A stretch of DNA of 64,000 nt from contig NZ_JAPSLH010000010.1 of the NCBI RefSeq assembly GCF_031180965.1, forward strand, positions 62,001 to 126,000. Direction: 5' to 3'. Under the pieces are notes generated by a model. The model was not told the DNA's origin and did no database searches. It saw only the letters and a program-made list of their open reading frames with translations. This stretch comes from Chelativorans sp. GTDB lineage: Bacteria; Pseudomonadota; Alphaproteobacteria; Rhizobiales; Rhizobiaceae. Below, in pieces: positions 18,215-26,165 of this stretch (position 1 is its first letter; each line of letters opens with the position of its first letter). The position numbers were made by a program, and so were the translations under genes.

Positions 18215-19432
18215 ATGCCGACCAGTCTTGCCGAAGCTTTCACCCGCCTCGCCGGCCTGGTTCTGACGGTCCTGCCGCTTCTGATCTGGCCGCCTGATTC
18301 GGCGGTGGCCCAGGCCCCGGAGAGGCTGCTCGCTTATGATTATATGGTGGCCGGCGACCAGAACCGCACCCGCGTCCTGCTCAACTTCGACCGCGAGCCG
18401 GAGGTGGATTGGTCCCTGCTGCGCGCGCCGCACAGGCTGGTGCTTGACCTGCCGGAGACCGATTTCGGCATCGAGGAAGAGGAGGCCTCACCGCGCGGCC
18501 TCGTTTCGCGTGTCCGCTACGGGCGCATGTCGCCGGGCCGCTCGCGCATGATCTTCACAATGCCCGGCCCGTTCGCGCTCGAGGAAATTGCCGTGCTCAA
18601 GAACGAGACGTCACCCGGCTACCGGCTGATCATCGATCTGACGTCCTCCTCGGAAACGGCATTCGAGGCGGCGCTGCGCGAGCGCGTCGCCCGACCGCCT
18701 GAGAGCGGCGACCAGCAGCAGACTGCCGCGCCGCAGCCCAAGGATGGCCGCTTCACTGTCGCTCTCGATCCCGGCCATGGCGGGATCGACGGCGGCGCGC
18801 GCGGTGTCAATGGCACGTTCGAAAAGGCAATCACGCTCACATTCGCGGAAGAGCTCAAGAAGAAGCTCGAGGAGACGGGCAAGTACAATGTCGTGCTGAC
18901 GCGCAGTGAGGACGTCTTCCTTGCGCTCGACGAACGCGTGCGCATCGCCCGGGCGAACGAGGCTGACCTTCTGGTTTCCATTCACGCCGATGCAATCCGC
19001 ATGCGTGATTTCAGAGGTGCCACGGTCTACACCCTGTCCGAGCGCGCTTCGGACGCGGAAGCCGCCGCCACGGCGGCGCGCGAGAACCTGTCGGACGAGA
19101 TCGCCGGGCTCGTGGTGCAGGACCAGAAGGACGACGTCGCCGACATTCTGGTGGACCTCATCCGCCGCGAAACCCATGCCTTCTCGATCCATTTCGCCCG
19201 CACGCTGATCGGCGAGCTCGGCGACACGGTGCATCTTGTCGGCAACCCGCTTCGCTCTGCGGGCTTCATCGTCCTGCGGGCGCCGGACGTGCCATCCGTG
19301 CTGCTGGAATTGGGCTATCTCTCCAACCCGCAGGACGAGCGGCAGATGCAGGACGCGGTCTGGCGCGCAAAAGCCGCTGCGGCGATAACGGAAGCCATAG
19401 CCGCCTTCGCAGCTGCCAAGGCGGGGGGCTGA
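18215..19432 (+). CDS. amiC: N-acetylmuramoyl-L-alanine amidase (AMIN + Amidase_3)
   Basis: Periplasmic peptidoglycan amidase of 405 residues that cleaves the amide bond between MurNAc and the stem peptide, for septum splitting. Signal peptide in the first 35 residues (LAGLVLTVLPLLIWPPDSAVAQA), AMIN domain at about 38-150 targeting peptidoglycan, then the zinc amidase domain from about 180: VALDPGHGGIDGGARG (His ligand), FEKAITLTFAEELK (Glu), LLVSIHADA (His) and SVLLELGYLSN (catalytic Glu). The ATG at 18215 follows a gcggga site and gives a normal signal peptide; GTG 18170 is less likely. A PBP1A gene follows, as is common in alphaproteobacteria. Confidence 0.92.
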   Translation: MPTSLAEAFTRLAGLVLTVLPLLIWPPDSAVAQAPERLLAYDYMVAGDQNRTRVLLNFDREPEVDWSLLRAPHRLVLDLPETDFGIEEEEASPRGLVSRVRYGRMSPGRSRMIFTMPGPFALEEIAVLKNETSPGYRLIIDLTSSSETAFEAALRERVARPPESGDQQQTAAPQPKDGRFTVALDPGHGGIDGGARGVNGTFEKAITLTFAEELKKKLEETGKYNVVLTRSEDVFLALDERVRIARANEADLLVSIHADAIRMRDFRGATVYTLSERASDAEAAATAARENLSDEIAGLVVQDQKDDVADILVDLIRRETHAFSIHFARTLIGELGDTVHLVGNPLRSAGFIVLRAPDVPSVLLELGYLSNPQDERQMQDAVWRAKAAAAITEAIAAFAAAKAGG

Positions 19433-19433
19433 T

Positions 19434-19466
19434 ACCGTTGCAAAGAGACAACGGTGCGAGTCTTTT
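19434..19466 (+). terminator. weak hairpin after amiC
   Basis: Inverted repeat accgttg (19434-19440) / caacggt (19449-19455) directly after the amiC stop, followed by gcgagtctttt. The stem is only seven base pairs and the T tract is displaced by six bases, so it could be a weak terminator or a processing hairpin. A second, larger stem (19492-19503 with 19521-19531, one bulge) lies further on before the PBP1A gene. Confidence 0.4.
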
Positions 19467-19623
19467 AGTATCCGATGCAAGAATTAGGACACCCAATTGC
19501 CCCATTTTGCTCACATCGGCGGGGCATTGGGTCCAGCAATGATTTTCCGCAAGCACTTTCCGGTGCTACTATGATCGTGCGGGCATGGGGCGTGCCGGGC
19601 TGACCGGCTTATACGGAGCGGGC

Positions 19624-22080
19624 ATGTTACGTCTACTTGGGTATTTTTTCGGCATAGGGATTGTCTTCGCGTTGGCTGCCGCCGCCGGCGTCGCCCTCTA
19701 TGTGGGCGATCTGGCGAAAGACCTGCCCGATTACGAGGTGCTGGCGAAATACGAGCCGCCGGTGACGACGCGTATTCACGCGTCCGACGGCGCCCTGATG
19801 GCCGAATTCGCCCATGAGCGCCGCCTCTATCTGCCGATCCAGGCCATTCCGGACCGGGTGAAGGCCGCCTTCCTTTCCGCCGAGGACAAGAATTTCTACT
19901 CGCATCCCGGCATCGACGCGGTGGGCCTGATCCGCGCCGTCATCACCAACGCGCAGAATTTCGGCTCCGGGCGGCGTCCGGTGGGCGCCTCGACGATAAC
20001 GCAGCAGGTGGCCAAGAACTTCCTCCTTACTTCCGACCAGACGATCGCGAGGAAAATCAAGGAGATGATCCTGGCCTTCCGTATCGAGCAGGCCTATTCC
20101 AAGGACCGTATCCTGGAACTCTACCTCAACGAGATTTTCTTCGGGCTCGGCGCCTACGGCATCGCCGGTGCAGCGCTCACCTACTACGACAAGGCGGTCG
20201 AGGACCTGACGGTTGCCGAGGTGGCCTATCTTGCCGCCCTCCCGAAGGGTCCTTCGAACTATCATCCCTTCCGCAACACCGAACGGGCGATCGAGCGCCG
20301 CGACTGGGTGATCGACCAGATGCGCGCCAACGGCTACATCACTGCGCAGGAGGCCGCGGAGGCGAAGGCTTCCGACCTCAACGTCAAGCCGCGTCCGCGC
20401 GGCAACTATCTGGCCGCGGCGGAGTATTTTACCGAAGAGGTCCGGCGCGACATCATCGCCCGCTACGGCGAGGACGCGCTCTACGAGGGTGGCCTCTATG
20501 TGCGCACGACGCTCGATCCCAAGCTGCAGCTCATTGCCCGCGCCACGCTGCGCAAGGGCCTGATGAGCTATGACAGGTTGCGCGGCTACCGCGGCCCTGT
20601 GAAGCAGATCGACCTGGCCGGGGATTGGGGCGAGGCCCTTGGCAATGTCGAGGCGCTGGGCGATGTGCCCGAGTGGCGACTTGCCGTGGTTCTGGAAGCT
20701 TCCGGCAATGACGTGCGGGTCGGCTTGCAGCCGCGGCGGGAGGTTTCCGGCGCGTTGTCGGAGGAGCGCGAGACAGGGACGATCGAGACCGACGGCATAG
20801 GCTGGGTGCTGCGCCACGTCGTGGACGGCAAGCGCCTCAAGGCGAACGCGCTCGACGACGTGCTGAAGCCGGGCGACGTCATCTATGTTGAGCGCAAGGC
20901 AGAGGACAGCGACGTCTGGACCGTGCAGCAGGTGCCCGAGATCGGCGGCGCCCTCGTCGCCATGGACCCCCATACGGGCCGCGTGCTCGCCATGGCCGGC
21001 GGCTTTTCCTACGCCGCCTCCGAGTTCAACCGCGCCACGCAGGCCTATCGCCAGCCCGGCTCCTCGTTCAAGCCGATCATCTACGCGGCGGCGCTCGACA
21101 ACGGCTACACGCCCGCCTCCGTCATCATGGACGGACCGATCACCATCCAGATCGGCAACGAGATATGGCAGCCGAAGAACTATAGCGGCGAGTTTGGCGG
21201 TCCCTCGACCTTGAGGACCGGCATCGAGCGCTCGCGCAACCTGATGACGGTGCGTCTTGCCCAGGATATGGGCATGGACCTCGTTGCCGAATATGCCGAG
21301 CGCTTCGGTATCTATGACGACATGGCCGAGCACATCGCCATGTCGCTCGGGTCCGGCGAGACCACGGTCATGCGCATGGTCACCGCCTATGCGATCATGG
21401 CCAATGGCGGTAAGCATATCCAGCCCTCGCTGGTCGACCGCATCCAGGACCGCTACGGCAAGACGGTGTTCAAGCACGACACGCGCGAATGCACCGGCTG
21501 CACGGCCGAGAAGTGGGAGGGCCAGCCCGAAGCCGAGCTGGTCGACAACCGCGAACAGGTGCTCGACCCGATGACCGCATACCAGATCACCTCCATGATG
21601 GAAGGGGTGGTGCAGCGCGGCACCGCGACCACCATCGCCGAACTCGGCCGGCCGATCGCCGGCAAGACCGGCACGACCAATGACGAGAAGGACGCCTGGT
21701 TCATCGGCTACACGCCCGACCTCGTCGTCGGCGTCTTCATGGGCTACGACCAGCCCCGGCCGATGGGCAAGGGCTCGACCGGCAGCGGGCTCGCCGCGCC
21801 GATCTTCAAGGATTTCATGGCCGAGGCGCTGAAGGACATGCGCCCGGTGGAATTCCAGATACCCGAAGGCATGCAGCTCGTCGCCATCGACCGGAAGACC
21901 GGCATGCGTGCGCGGGAAGGCGCGCCCGGCGTTATCATGGAGGCCTTTAAACCCGGCACCGGGCCGGCTGACAGCTACTGGGTGATCGGCATGGAAAGCG
22001 CCCAGGCAAGCACCGGCGGATCCAATATCTCGCCCGAGGCCAACCGCGCGATCACCACCGGGGCAGGCGGGCTGTTCTAG
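19624..22080 (+). CDS. mrcA: penicillin-binding protein 1A (bifunctional class A PBP)
   Basis: Class A PBP of 818 residues: short cytoplasmic tail, one membrane anchor (residues 2-28), glycosyltransferase domain with SAEDKNFYSHPGID and TITQQVAKNFLLT, an OB-like insert, and transpeptidase domain with the serine nucleophile in SSFKPIIY, the SRN motif in ERSRNL and KTGTTNDEKDAWF. It polymerises lipid II and crosslinks strands. The ATG at 19624 was chosen because ggagcggg precedes it and the anchor then starts at residue 2; 19585 is possible. Preceded by amiC and followed by a good terminator. Confidence 0.94.
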   Translation: MLRLLGYFFGIGIVFALAAAAGVALYVGDLAKDLPDYEVLAKYEPPVTTRIHASDGALMAEFAHERRLYLPIQAIPDRVKAAFLSAEDKNFYSHPGIDAVGLIRAVITNAQNFGSGRRPVGASTITQQVAKNFLLTSDQTIARKIKEMILAFRIEQAYSKDRILELYLNEIFFGLGAYGIAGAALTYYDKAVEDLTVAEVAYLAALPKGPSNYHPFRNTERAIERRDWVIDQMRANGYITAQEAAEAKASDLNVKPRPRGNYLAAAEYFTEEVRRDIIARYGEDALYEGGLYVRTTLDPKLQLIARATLRKGLMSYDRLRGYRGPVKQIDLAGDWGEALGNVEALGDVPEWRLAVVLEASGNDVRVGLQPRREVSGALSEERETGTIETDGIGWVLRHVVDGKRLKANALDDVLKPGDVIYVERKAEDSDVWTVQQVPEIGGALVAMDPHTGRVLAMAGGFSYAASEFNRATQAYRQPGSSFKPIIYAAALDNGYTPASVIMDGPITIQIGNEIWQPKNYSGEFGGPSTLRTGIERSRNLMTVRLAQDMGMDLVAEYAERFGIYDDMAEHIAMSLGSGETTVMRMVTAYAIMANGGKHIQPSLVDRIQDRYGKTVFKHDTRECTGCTAEKWEGQPEAELVDNREQVLDPMTAYQITSMMEGVVQRGTATTIAELGRPIAGKTGTTNDEKDAWFIGYTPDLVVGVFMGYDQPRPMGKGSTGSGLAAPIFKDFMAEALKDMRPVEFQIPEGMQLVAIDRKTGMRAREGAPGVIMEAFKPGTGPADSYWVIGMESAQASTGGSNISPEANRAITTGAGGLF

Positions 22081-22104
22081 GGCCGGGGCCGCATTGGGGA
22101 TAGG

Positions 22105-22138
22105 CAGCCGCGTTTGAAAGACGCGGCTGTTTGCCTTT
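22105..22138 (+). terminator. Rho-independent terminator of the PBP1A gene
   Basis: Nine-base-pair perfect stem: cagccgcgt (22105-22113) and acgcggctg (22121-22129) with a seven-base loop, followed by tttgccttt. It lies 25 bases after the PBP1A stop, separating it from prfB. Confidence 0.75.
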
Positions 22139-22214
22139 ACAGGCATGGATGCGATCCATAAGTTCCGCCCGACTCGGGCCGAGCCCGCAAGCAATCTGCA
22201 AGGAAGAGACGCTC

Positions 22215-23346
22215 ATGCGTACGGAAACGGCGAATCTGGTCGACGAAATCAGGCAGGCCATAAGCCTGCTGAGGAGGTATCTTTGACTGGGATGAGGCTG
22301 TAAAGCGGCTCGATTACCTCAACGCGCGCGCCGAGGAGGGCAATCTCTGGGACGATCCCCAGGAGGCCCAGAAGCTGATGCGCGAGCGCCAGTCGCTCGA
22401 AGAGAACATCAACGCCATCAACGGCCTCTCCCGCGCGCTCGACGACAATGTCGAGCTGATCGCGCTCGGGGAGGAGGAGGGCGATCAGTCCATCGTCGAG
22501 GAGGCGGAGGCCGCCATCCGCTCGTTGCGCGGCGAGATCGCTGCGCGCCAGATCGAGACGCTCCTGTCCGGCGAGGCCGACGCCAACGACACCTATCTGG
22601 AGATCCACGCCGGTGCCGGCGGCACCGAGAGCCAGGACTGGGCGTCGATGCTCCTGCGCATGTATACCCGGTGGGCCGAGCGGCGGAAGATGAAGGTCGA
22701 GGTGATGGAGGTTCATGACGGCGAGGAGGCGGGCATCAAATCGGCGACGATCCTGATCCGCGGCCACAACGCCTATGGCTGGCTCAAGACTGAATCCGGC
22801 GTGCATCGGCTGGTGCGCATCTCCCCCTTCGACAGCAATGCGCGCCGGCACACATCCTTCGCCAGCGTGTGGGTCTATCCGGTCATCGACGACACGATCG
22901 AGATCGACATCCCCGAATCGGAGGTGCGCATCGATACCTACCGCTCCTCCGGAGCCGGCGGACAGCACGTCAACACGACCGATTCGGCCGTGCGCATCAC
23001 CCATCTGCCGACCGGCATCGCGGTCGCCTGCCAGCAGGAGCGCTCGCAGCACAAGAACCGGGCCAAGGCATGGGAGATGCTGCGCGCGCGGCTATACGAG
23101 CTGGAGCTGAAGAAGCGCGAAGAGGCGGCGAACGCGACCGAGGCCAGCAAGAGCGATATCGGCTGGGGCCACCAGATCCGCTCCTATGTGCTGCAGCCCT
23201 ACCAGATGGTGAAGGATCTTCGCACCGGGGTGGAGAGCCCAAGCCCGCAGGACGTGCTCGACGGCGATCTCGACGAGTTCATGAAGGCGTCTCTTTCGCA
23301 GAGAATCAGCGGCGGCGCGGGGGCGGAGGTCGCCGACATTGACTGA
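22215..23346 (+). CDS. prfB: peptide chain release factor 2, expressed by programmed +1 frameshift
   Basis: RF2 recognises UGA and UAA. Translation starts at ATG 22215 and reads 23 codons to the in-frame TGA at 22284; a +1 shift on CTT TGA C then continues in the frame that stops at 23346, giving about 376 residues. RF2 hallmarks in the second frame are the SPF tripeptide ([17 protein letters not shown]), which reads the stop codon, and the catalytic GGQ ([16 protein letters not shown]). Joining frames restores the normal N-terminal helical domain ([16 protein letters not shown] follows the shift). Gene finders ignoring the shift would start it wrongly at 22378. glmS follows. Confidence 0.95.
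22272..22286 (+). promoter_or_regulatory. prfB: prfB programmed frameshift site
   Basis: Shine-Dalgarno-like aggagg (22272-22277), three-base spacer tat, slippery ctt (22281-22283), stop tga (22284-22286) and a following c. This is the same arrangement and spacing as the classic bacterial prfB site. When RF2 is scarce the TGA is read slowly, the Leu tRNA slips to TTT and RF2 is made, so the factor controls its own level. Confidence 0.95.
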
Positions 23347-23396
23347 GACCGCGCGGTAAGGTTGTGAAAACCCTGAAACCATAATTGTATTTTGCG

Positions 23397-23425
23397 CCCG
23401 GCAGGGCTGCGTTAGCCCTGCCGGG
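23397..23425. repeat. perfect 12-bp hairpin between prfB and glmS
   Basis: Arms cccggcagggct (23397-23408) and agccctgccggg (23414-23425) pair completely around a five-base loop (gcgtt). It starts 50 bases after the prfB stop and ends 39 bases before the glmS ATG. There is no T tract on the plus strand (accggcattt follows), so it is not a classic terminator; it may be a transcript-stabilising stem, an attenuator without U tract, or an RNase III site. Confidence 0.7.
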
Positions 23426-23464
23426 ACCGGCATTTCGGTGGGCGCCTTCGAGGGAACAGAACGC

Positions 23465-25288
23465 ATGTGTGGCATCGTTGGCATTGTCGGACAGAACCCC
23501 GTTGCGCCGCTGATCGTGGACGCGCTGAAGCGGCTCGAATACCGCGGCTATGACTCGGCGGGCGTTGCCACCATAGACGGCGGAAGGCTTTCCCGCCGGC
23601 GCGCCGAGGGAAAGCTGGTCAACCTGGAAAAGCGGCTTCGCGAGGAGCCGCTGGGCGGCGTGATCGGCATCGGCCACACGCGCTGGGCTACCCACGGCGT
23701 CCCCAACGAGACCAATGCGCATCCGCATTTTTCCGACGACGTGGCGGTCGTCCACAACGGCATTATCGAGAACTTCGCCGAGCTGCGTGACGAACTCATC
23801 GCCGATGGTTTCGTCTTCACCTCTCAGACCGACACGGAGGTCGTGGCGCATCTCGTAGCGCGCGAATTGCGCCGGGGCAAAAGGCCCCAGGACGCGGCCT
23901 TCGCCGCCCTGAAGCGGCTGCGCGGCGCCTTTGCCCTCGCCATCATGTTCCGTGGTGACGAGGACTTGATCGTCGGCGCCCGCAACGGCCCCCCGCTCGC
24001 GGTCGGCCATGGCGATGGCGAGATGTTCCTCGGCTCGGACGCCATAGCGCTGGCGCCCTTTACCGATTCCATCACCTATCTGGAGGATGGCGACTGGGTT
24101 GTCGTGCGCCGCTCCGGAATGCAGATCTTCGACATGGACGGCCGGCCGGTGGAGCGCAAACGCCAGCGCTCCGTCGGCACCAGCTTCATGGTCGACAAGG
24201 GCAATCACCGGCATTTCATGGAGAAGGAAATCCATGAGCAGCCGGAGGTGATCTCGCACACGCTGGCGAACTATCTCGATTTCGCTGGCGGCGGCGTGAA
24301 GCCTTTCGAAACGCCGTTCGACTTCGCCCGAATAGACCGACTGGCGGTTTCCGCCTGCGGCACTGCCTATCTTGCCGGCCTCGTCGGTAAATACTGGCTC
24401 GAGCGCTACGCGCGCCTGCCGGTCGACATCGATATCGCCTCGGAATTCCGCTACCGCGAGATGCCGCTTTCGAAGGCGAGCGCGGCGCTCTTCGTCTCGC
24501 AATCCGGCGAGACCGCCGACACGCTGGCATCGCTGCGCTATTGCCGGCGCGAGGGCGTGCCGATCGCATCGATCGTCAATGTTCGCGACTCCACCATGGC
24601 GCGCGAAAGCGACGGCATCTTTCCGACCCTCGCCGGGCCGGAGATCGGCGTCGCCTCGACCAAGGCCTTCACCTGCCAGCTGGCCATCTTCGCGGCTCTG
24701 GCGGTGCGCGCCGGACTGGAGCGCGGCACACTTTCGCAGGAAGAGGGACGCGAGCTGGTGCGCGCGCTCTCCGAAGCGCCCCGATACGCGGCACAGGCGC
24801 TCAAGCTGGAGGAACGCATCGAAACGGTTGCGCGCGAGCTTTCGCGCGTGCGCCACGTGCTCTATCTCGGCCGCGACACGAGCTATCCGCTGGCGCTGGA
24901 AGGCGCGCTGAAGCTGAAAGAACTCTCTTATATCCACGCCGAGGGCTATGCCGCCGGCGAACTCAAGCATGGGCCGATCGCCCTCATCGACGAGCACATG
25001 CCGGTGATCGTCATCGCCCCGCATGACCGCATTTTCGAAAAGACTGTCTCGAACATGCAGGAGGTCGCCGCCAGGGGCGGCCGCATCATCCTGATCACCG
25101 ACGAGGAGGGCGCCGCGCGCTCCACCCTCGACAGGTTTGAGACGATCGTGATGCCTGCAATGCCCGAATTCATCGCGCCGATCATCTACGCACTGCCGGT
25201 GCAGATGCTGGCCTATCACACGGCGGTGGCGCTGGGCACGGATGTGGACCAGCCGCGCAATCTGGCGAAATCGGTGACAGTGGAGTAG
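23465..25288 (+). CDS. glmS: glutamine--fructose-6-phosphate aminotransferase (isomerizing)
   Basis: GlmS (607 residues) makes glucosamine-6-phosphate from fructose-6-phosphate and glutamine, the entry point to peptidoglycan and lipopolysaccharide amino sugars. The start at 23465 puts the glutaminase nucleophile Cys directly after Met (MCGIVGIVGQ). The class II glutaminase domain (LEYRGYDSAGVA, GIGHTRWATHG) is followed by two SIS isomerase domains (FVSQSGETADTLASLR; SYIHAEGYAAGELKHGPIALID) and the conserved end DQPRNLAKSVTVE. glmU is not next to it, unlike in many rhizobia. It lies among envelope genes. Confidence 0.96.
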   Translation: MCGIVGIVGQNPVAPLIVDALKRLEYRGYDSAGVATIDGGRLSRRRAEGKLVNLEKRLREEPLGGVIGIGHTRWATHGVPNETNAHPHFSDDVAVVHNGIIENFAELRDELIADGFVFTSQTDTEVVAHLVARELRRGKRPQDAAFAALKRLRGAFALAIMFRGDEDLIVGARNGPPLAVGHGDGEMFLGSDAIALAPFTDSITYLEDGDWVVVRRSGMQIFDMDGRPVERKRQRSVGTSFMVDKGNHRHFMEKEIHEQPEVISHTLANYLDFAGGGVKPFETPFDFARIDRLAVSACGTAYLAGLVGKYWLERYARLPVDIDIASEFRYREMPLSKASAALFVSQSGETADTLASLRYCRREGVPIASIVNVRDSTMARESDGIFPTLAGPEIGVASTKAFTCQLAIFAALAVRAGLERGTLSQEEGRELVRALSEAPRYAAQALKLEERIETVARELSRVRHVLYLGRDTSYPLALEGALKLKELSYIHAEGYAAGELKHGPIALIDEHMPVIVIAPHDRIFEKTVSNMQEVAARGGRIILITDEEGAARSTLDRFETIVMPAMPEFIAPIIYALPVQMLAYHTAVALGTDVDQPRNLAKSVTVE

Positions 25289-25394
25289 CGCTGGTCCCGC
25301 CGCGGCTTGCCCTCGGCGCAAAAGTAGGCTGTCACATACAGTTTCGGCGTGTTACTTCCACGTTTCCAGCCAAAGCTCGAGGTGCCGCCCGGTG

Positions 25395-26165
25395 ATGACC
25401 CGCCTGCGCAATTACTTCCTGACGGGATTTATCGTCGCCGCGCCGCTTGCCATCACCGCTTATATCGTCTGGTCCTTCGTCGGCTGGGTGGATTCCTGGG
25501 TGAAGCCCTATATTCCGGCGCGTTACAATCCGGACAGCTATCTTCCTTTCGCGGTGCCGGGCTTCGGCCTGATCGTGGCGGTGGTGCTGATCACCCTCGT
25601 CGGCTTTCTCACCGCGAATTTCATCGGCCGGAGCATCGTTTCTTTCGGTGAATATCTGCTGGAGCGCATGCCGCTGGTGCGCAGTGTGTATAGGACGCTG
25701 AAACAGATCCTCGAGACGGTTCTCTCCGAGCGTTCGGATACCTTCAAGAAGGTCGGCCTCATCGAATATCCGCGCAAGGACCTGTGGGCGATCGTCTTTA
25801 TCGCCACGGATGCGCGGGGCGAGCTGCAGAACTCCACCGGAAAGGATGGCGATCCGACCGTCGCGGTGTTCCTGCCCACGACGCCCAACCCCACCTCCGG
25901 CTTCCTGCTCTATGTGCCGAAAAGCCAGATCATCGAACTTTCCATGTCTGTGGAGGAGGGCGCCAAGCTGATCATCTCCGCCGGGCTCCTGTCTCCTGAC
26001 TATCATGAGAAAACAAAAGAGTTGGCCGAGGATGCGCTGGCCAGCAAGGAGCTCAAGCGAAGCCGCTCCGGCAATGGAGAGGATTCTCTCAAGGTCCCCG
26101 AGGTCACGACCGCCGCTCAGCCGGCCCGCAAGAGGCGCACGGCCTCGTCCTTGCCGAAGAGATAG
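25395..26165 (+). CDS. DUF502 family membrane protein
   Basis: Protein of 256 residues with two strongly hydrophobic segments (about 9-30 and 52-76) followed by a soluble domain, matching DUF502: NYFLTGFIVAAPLAITAYIVW, LVRSVYRTLKQILETV, GLIEYPRKDLWAIVFIA, VFLPTTPNPTSGFLLYVP, and SAGLLSP. Its function is unknown. The C-terminal tail is basic. The last 49 bases overlap the end of recG on the other strand (convergent). A GTG directly before this ATG is an equally good start. Confidence 0.82.
   Translation: MTRLRNYFLTGFIVAAPLAITAYIVWSFVGWVDSWVKPYIPARYNPDSYLPFAVPGFGLIVAVVLITLVGFLTANFIGRSIVSFGEYLLERMPLVRSVYRTLKQILETVLSERSDTFKKVGLIEYPRKDLWAIVFIATDARGELQNSTGKDGDPTVAVFLPTTPNPTSGFLLYVPKSQIIELSMSVEEGAKLIISAGLLSPDYHEKTKELAEDALASKELKRSRSGNGEDSLKVPEVTTAAQPARKRRTASSLPKR

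Noticed and set aside
19633-22194. 853-codon open frame on the minus strand
   Set aside because: Lies opposite the PBP1A gene, which has all catalytic motifs; composition (His/Asp/Arg-rich) is that of an antisense frame.
23306-25321. 671-codon open frame opposite glmS
   Set aside because: Antisense shadow of glmS.
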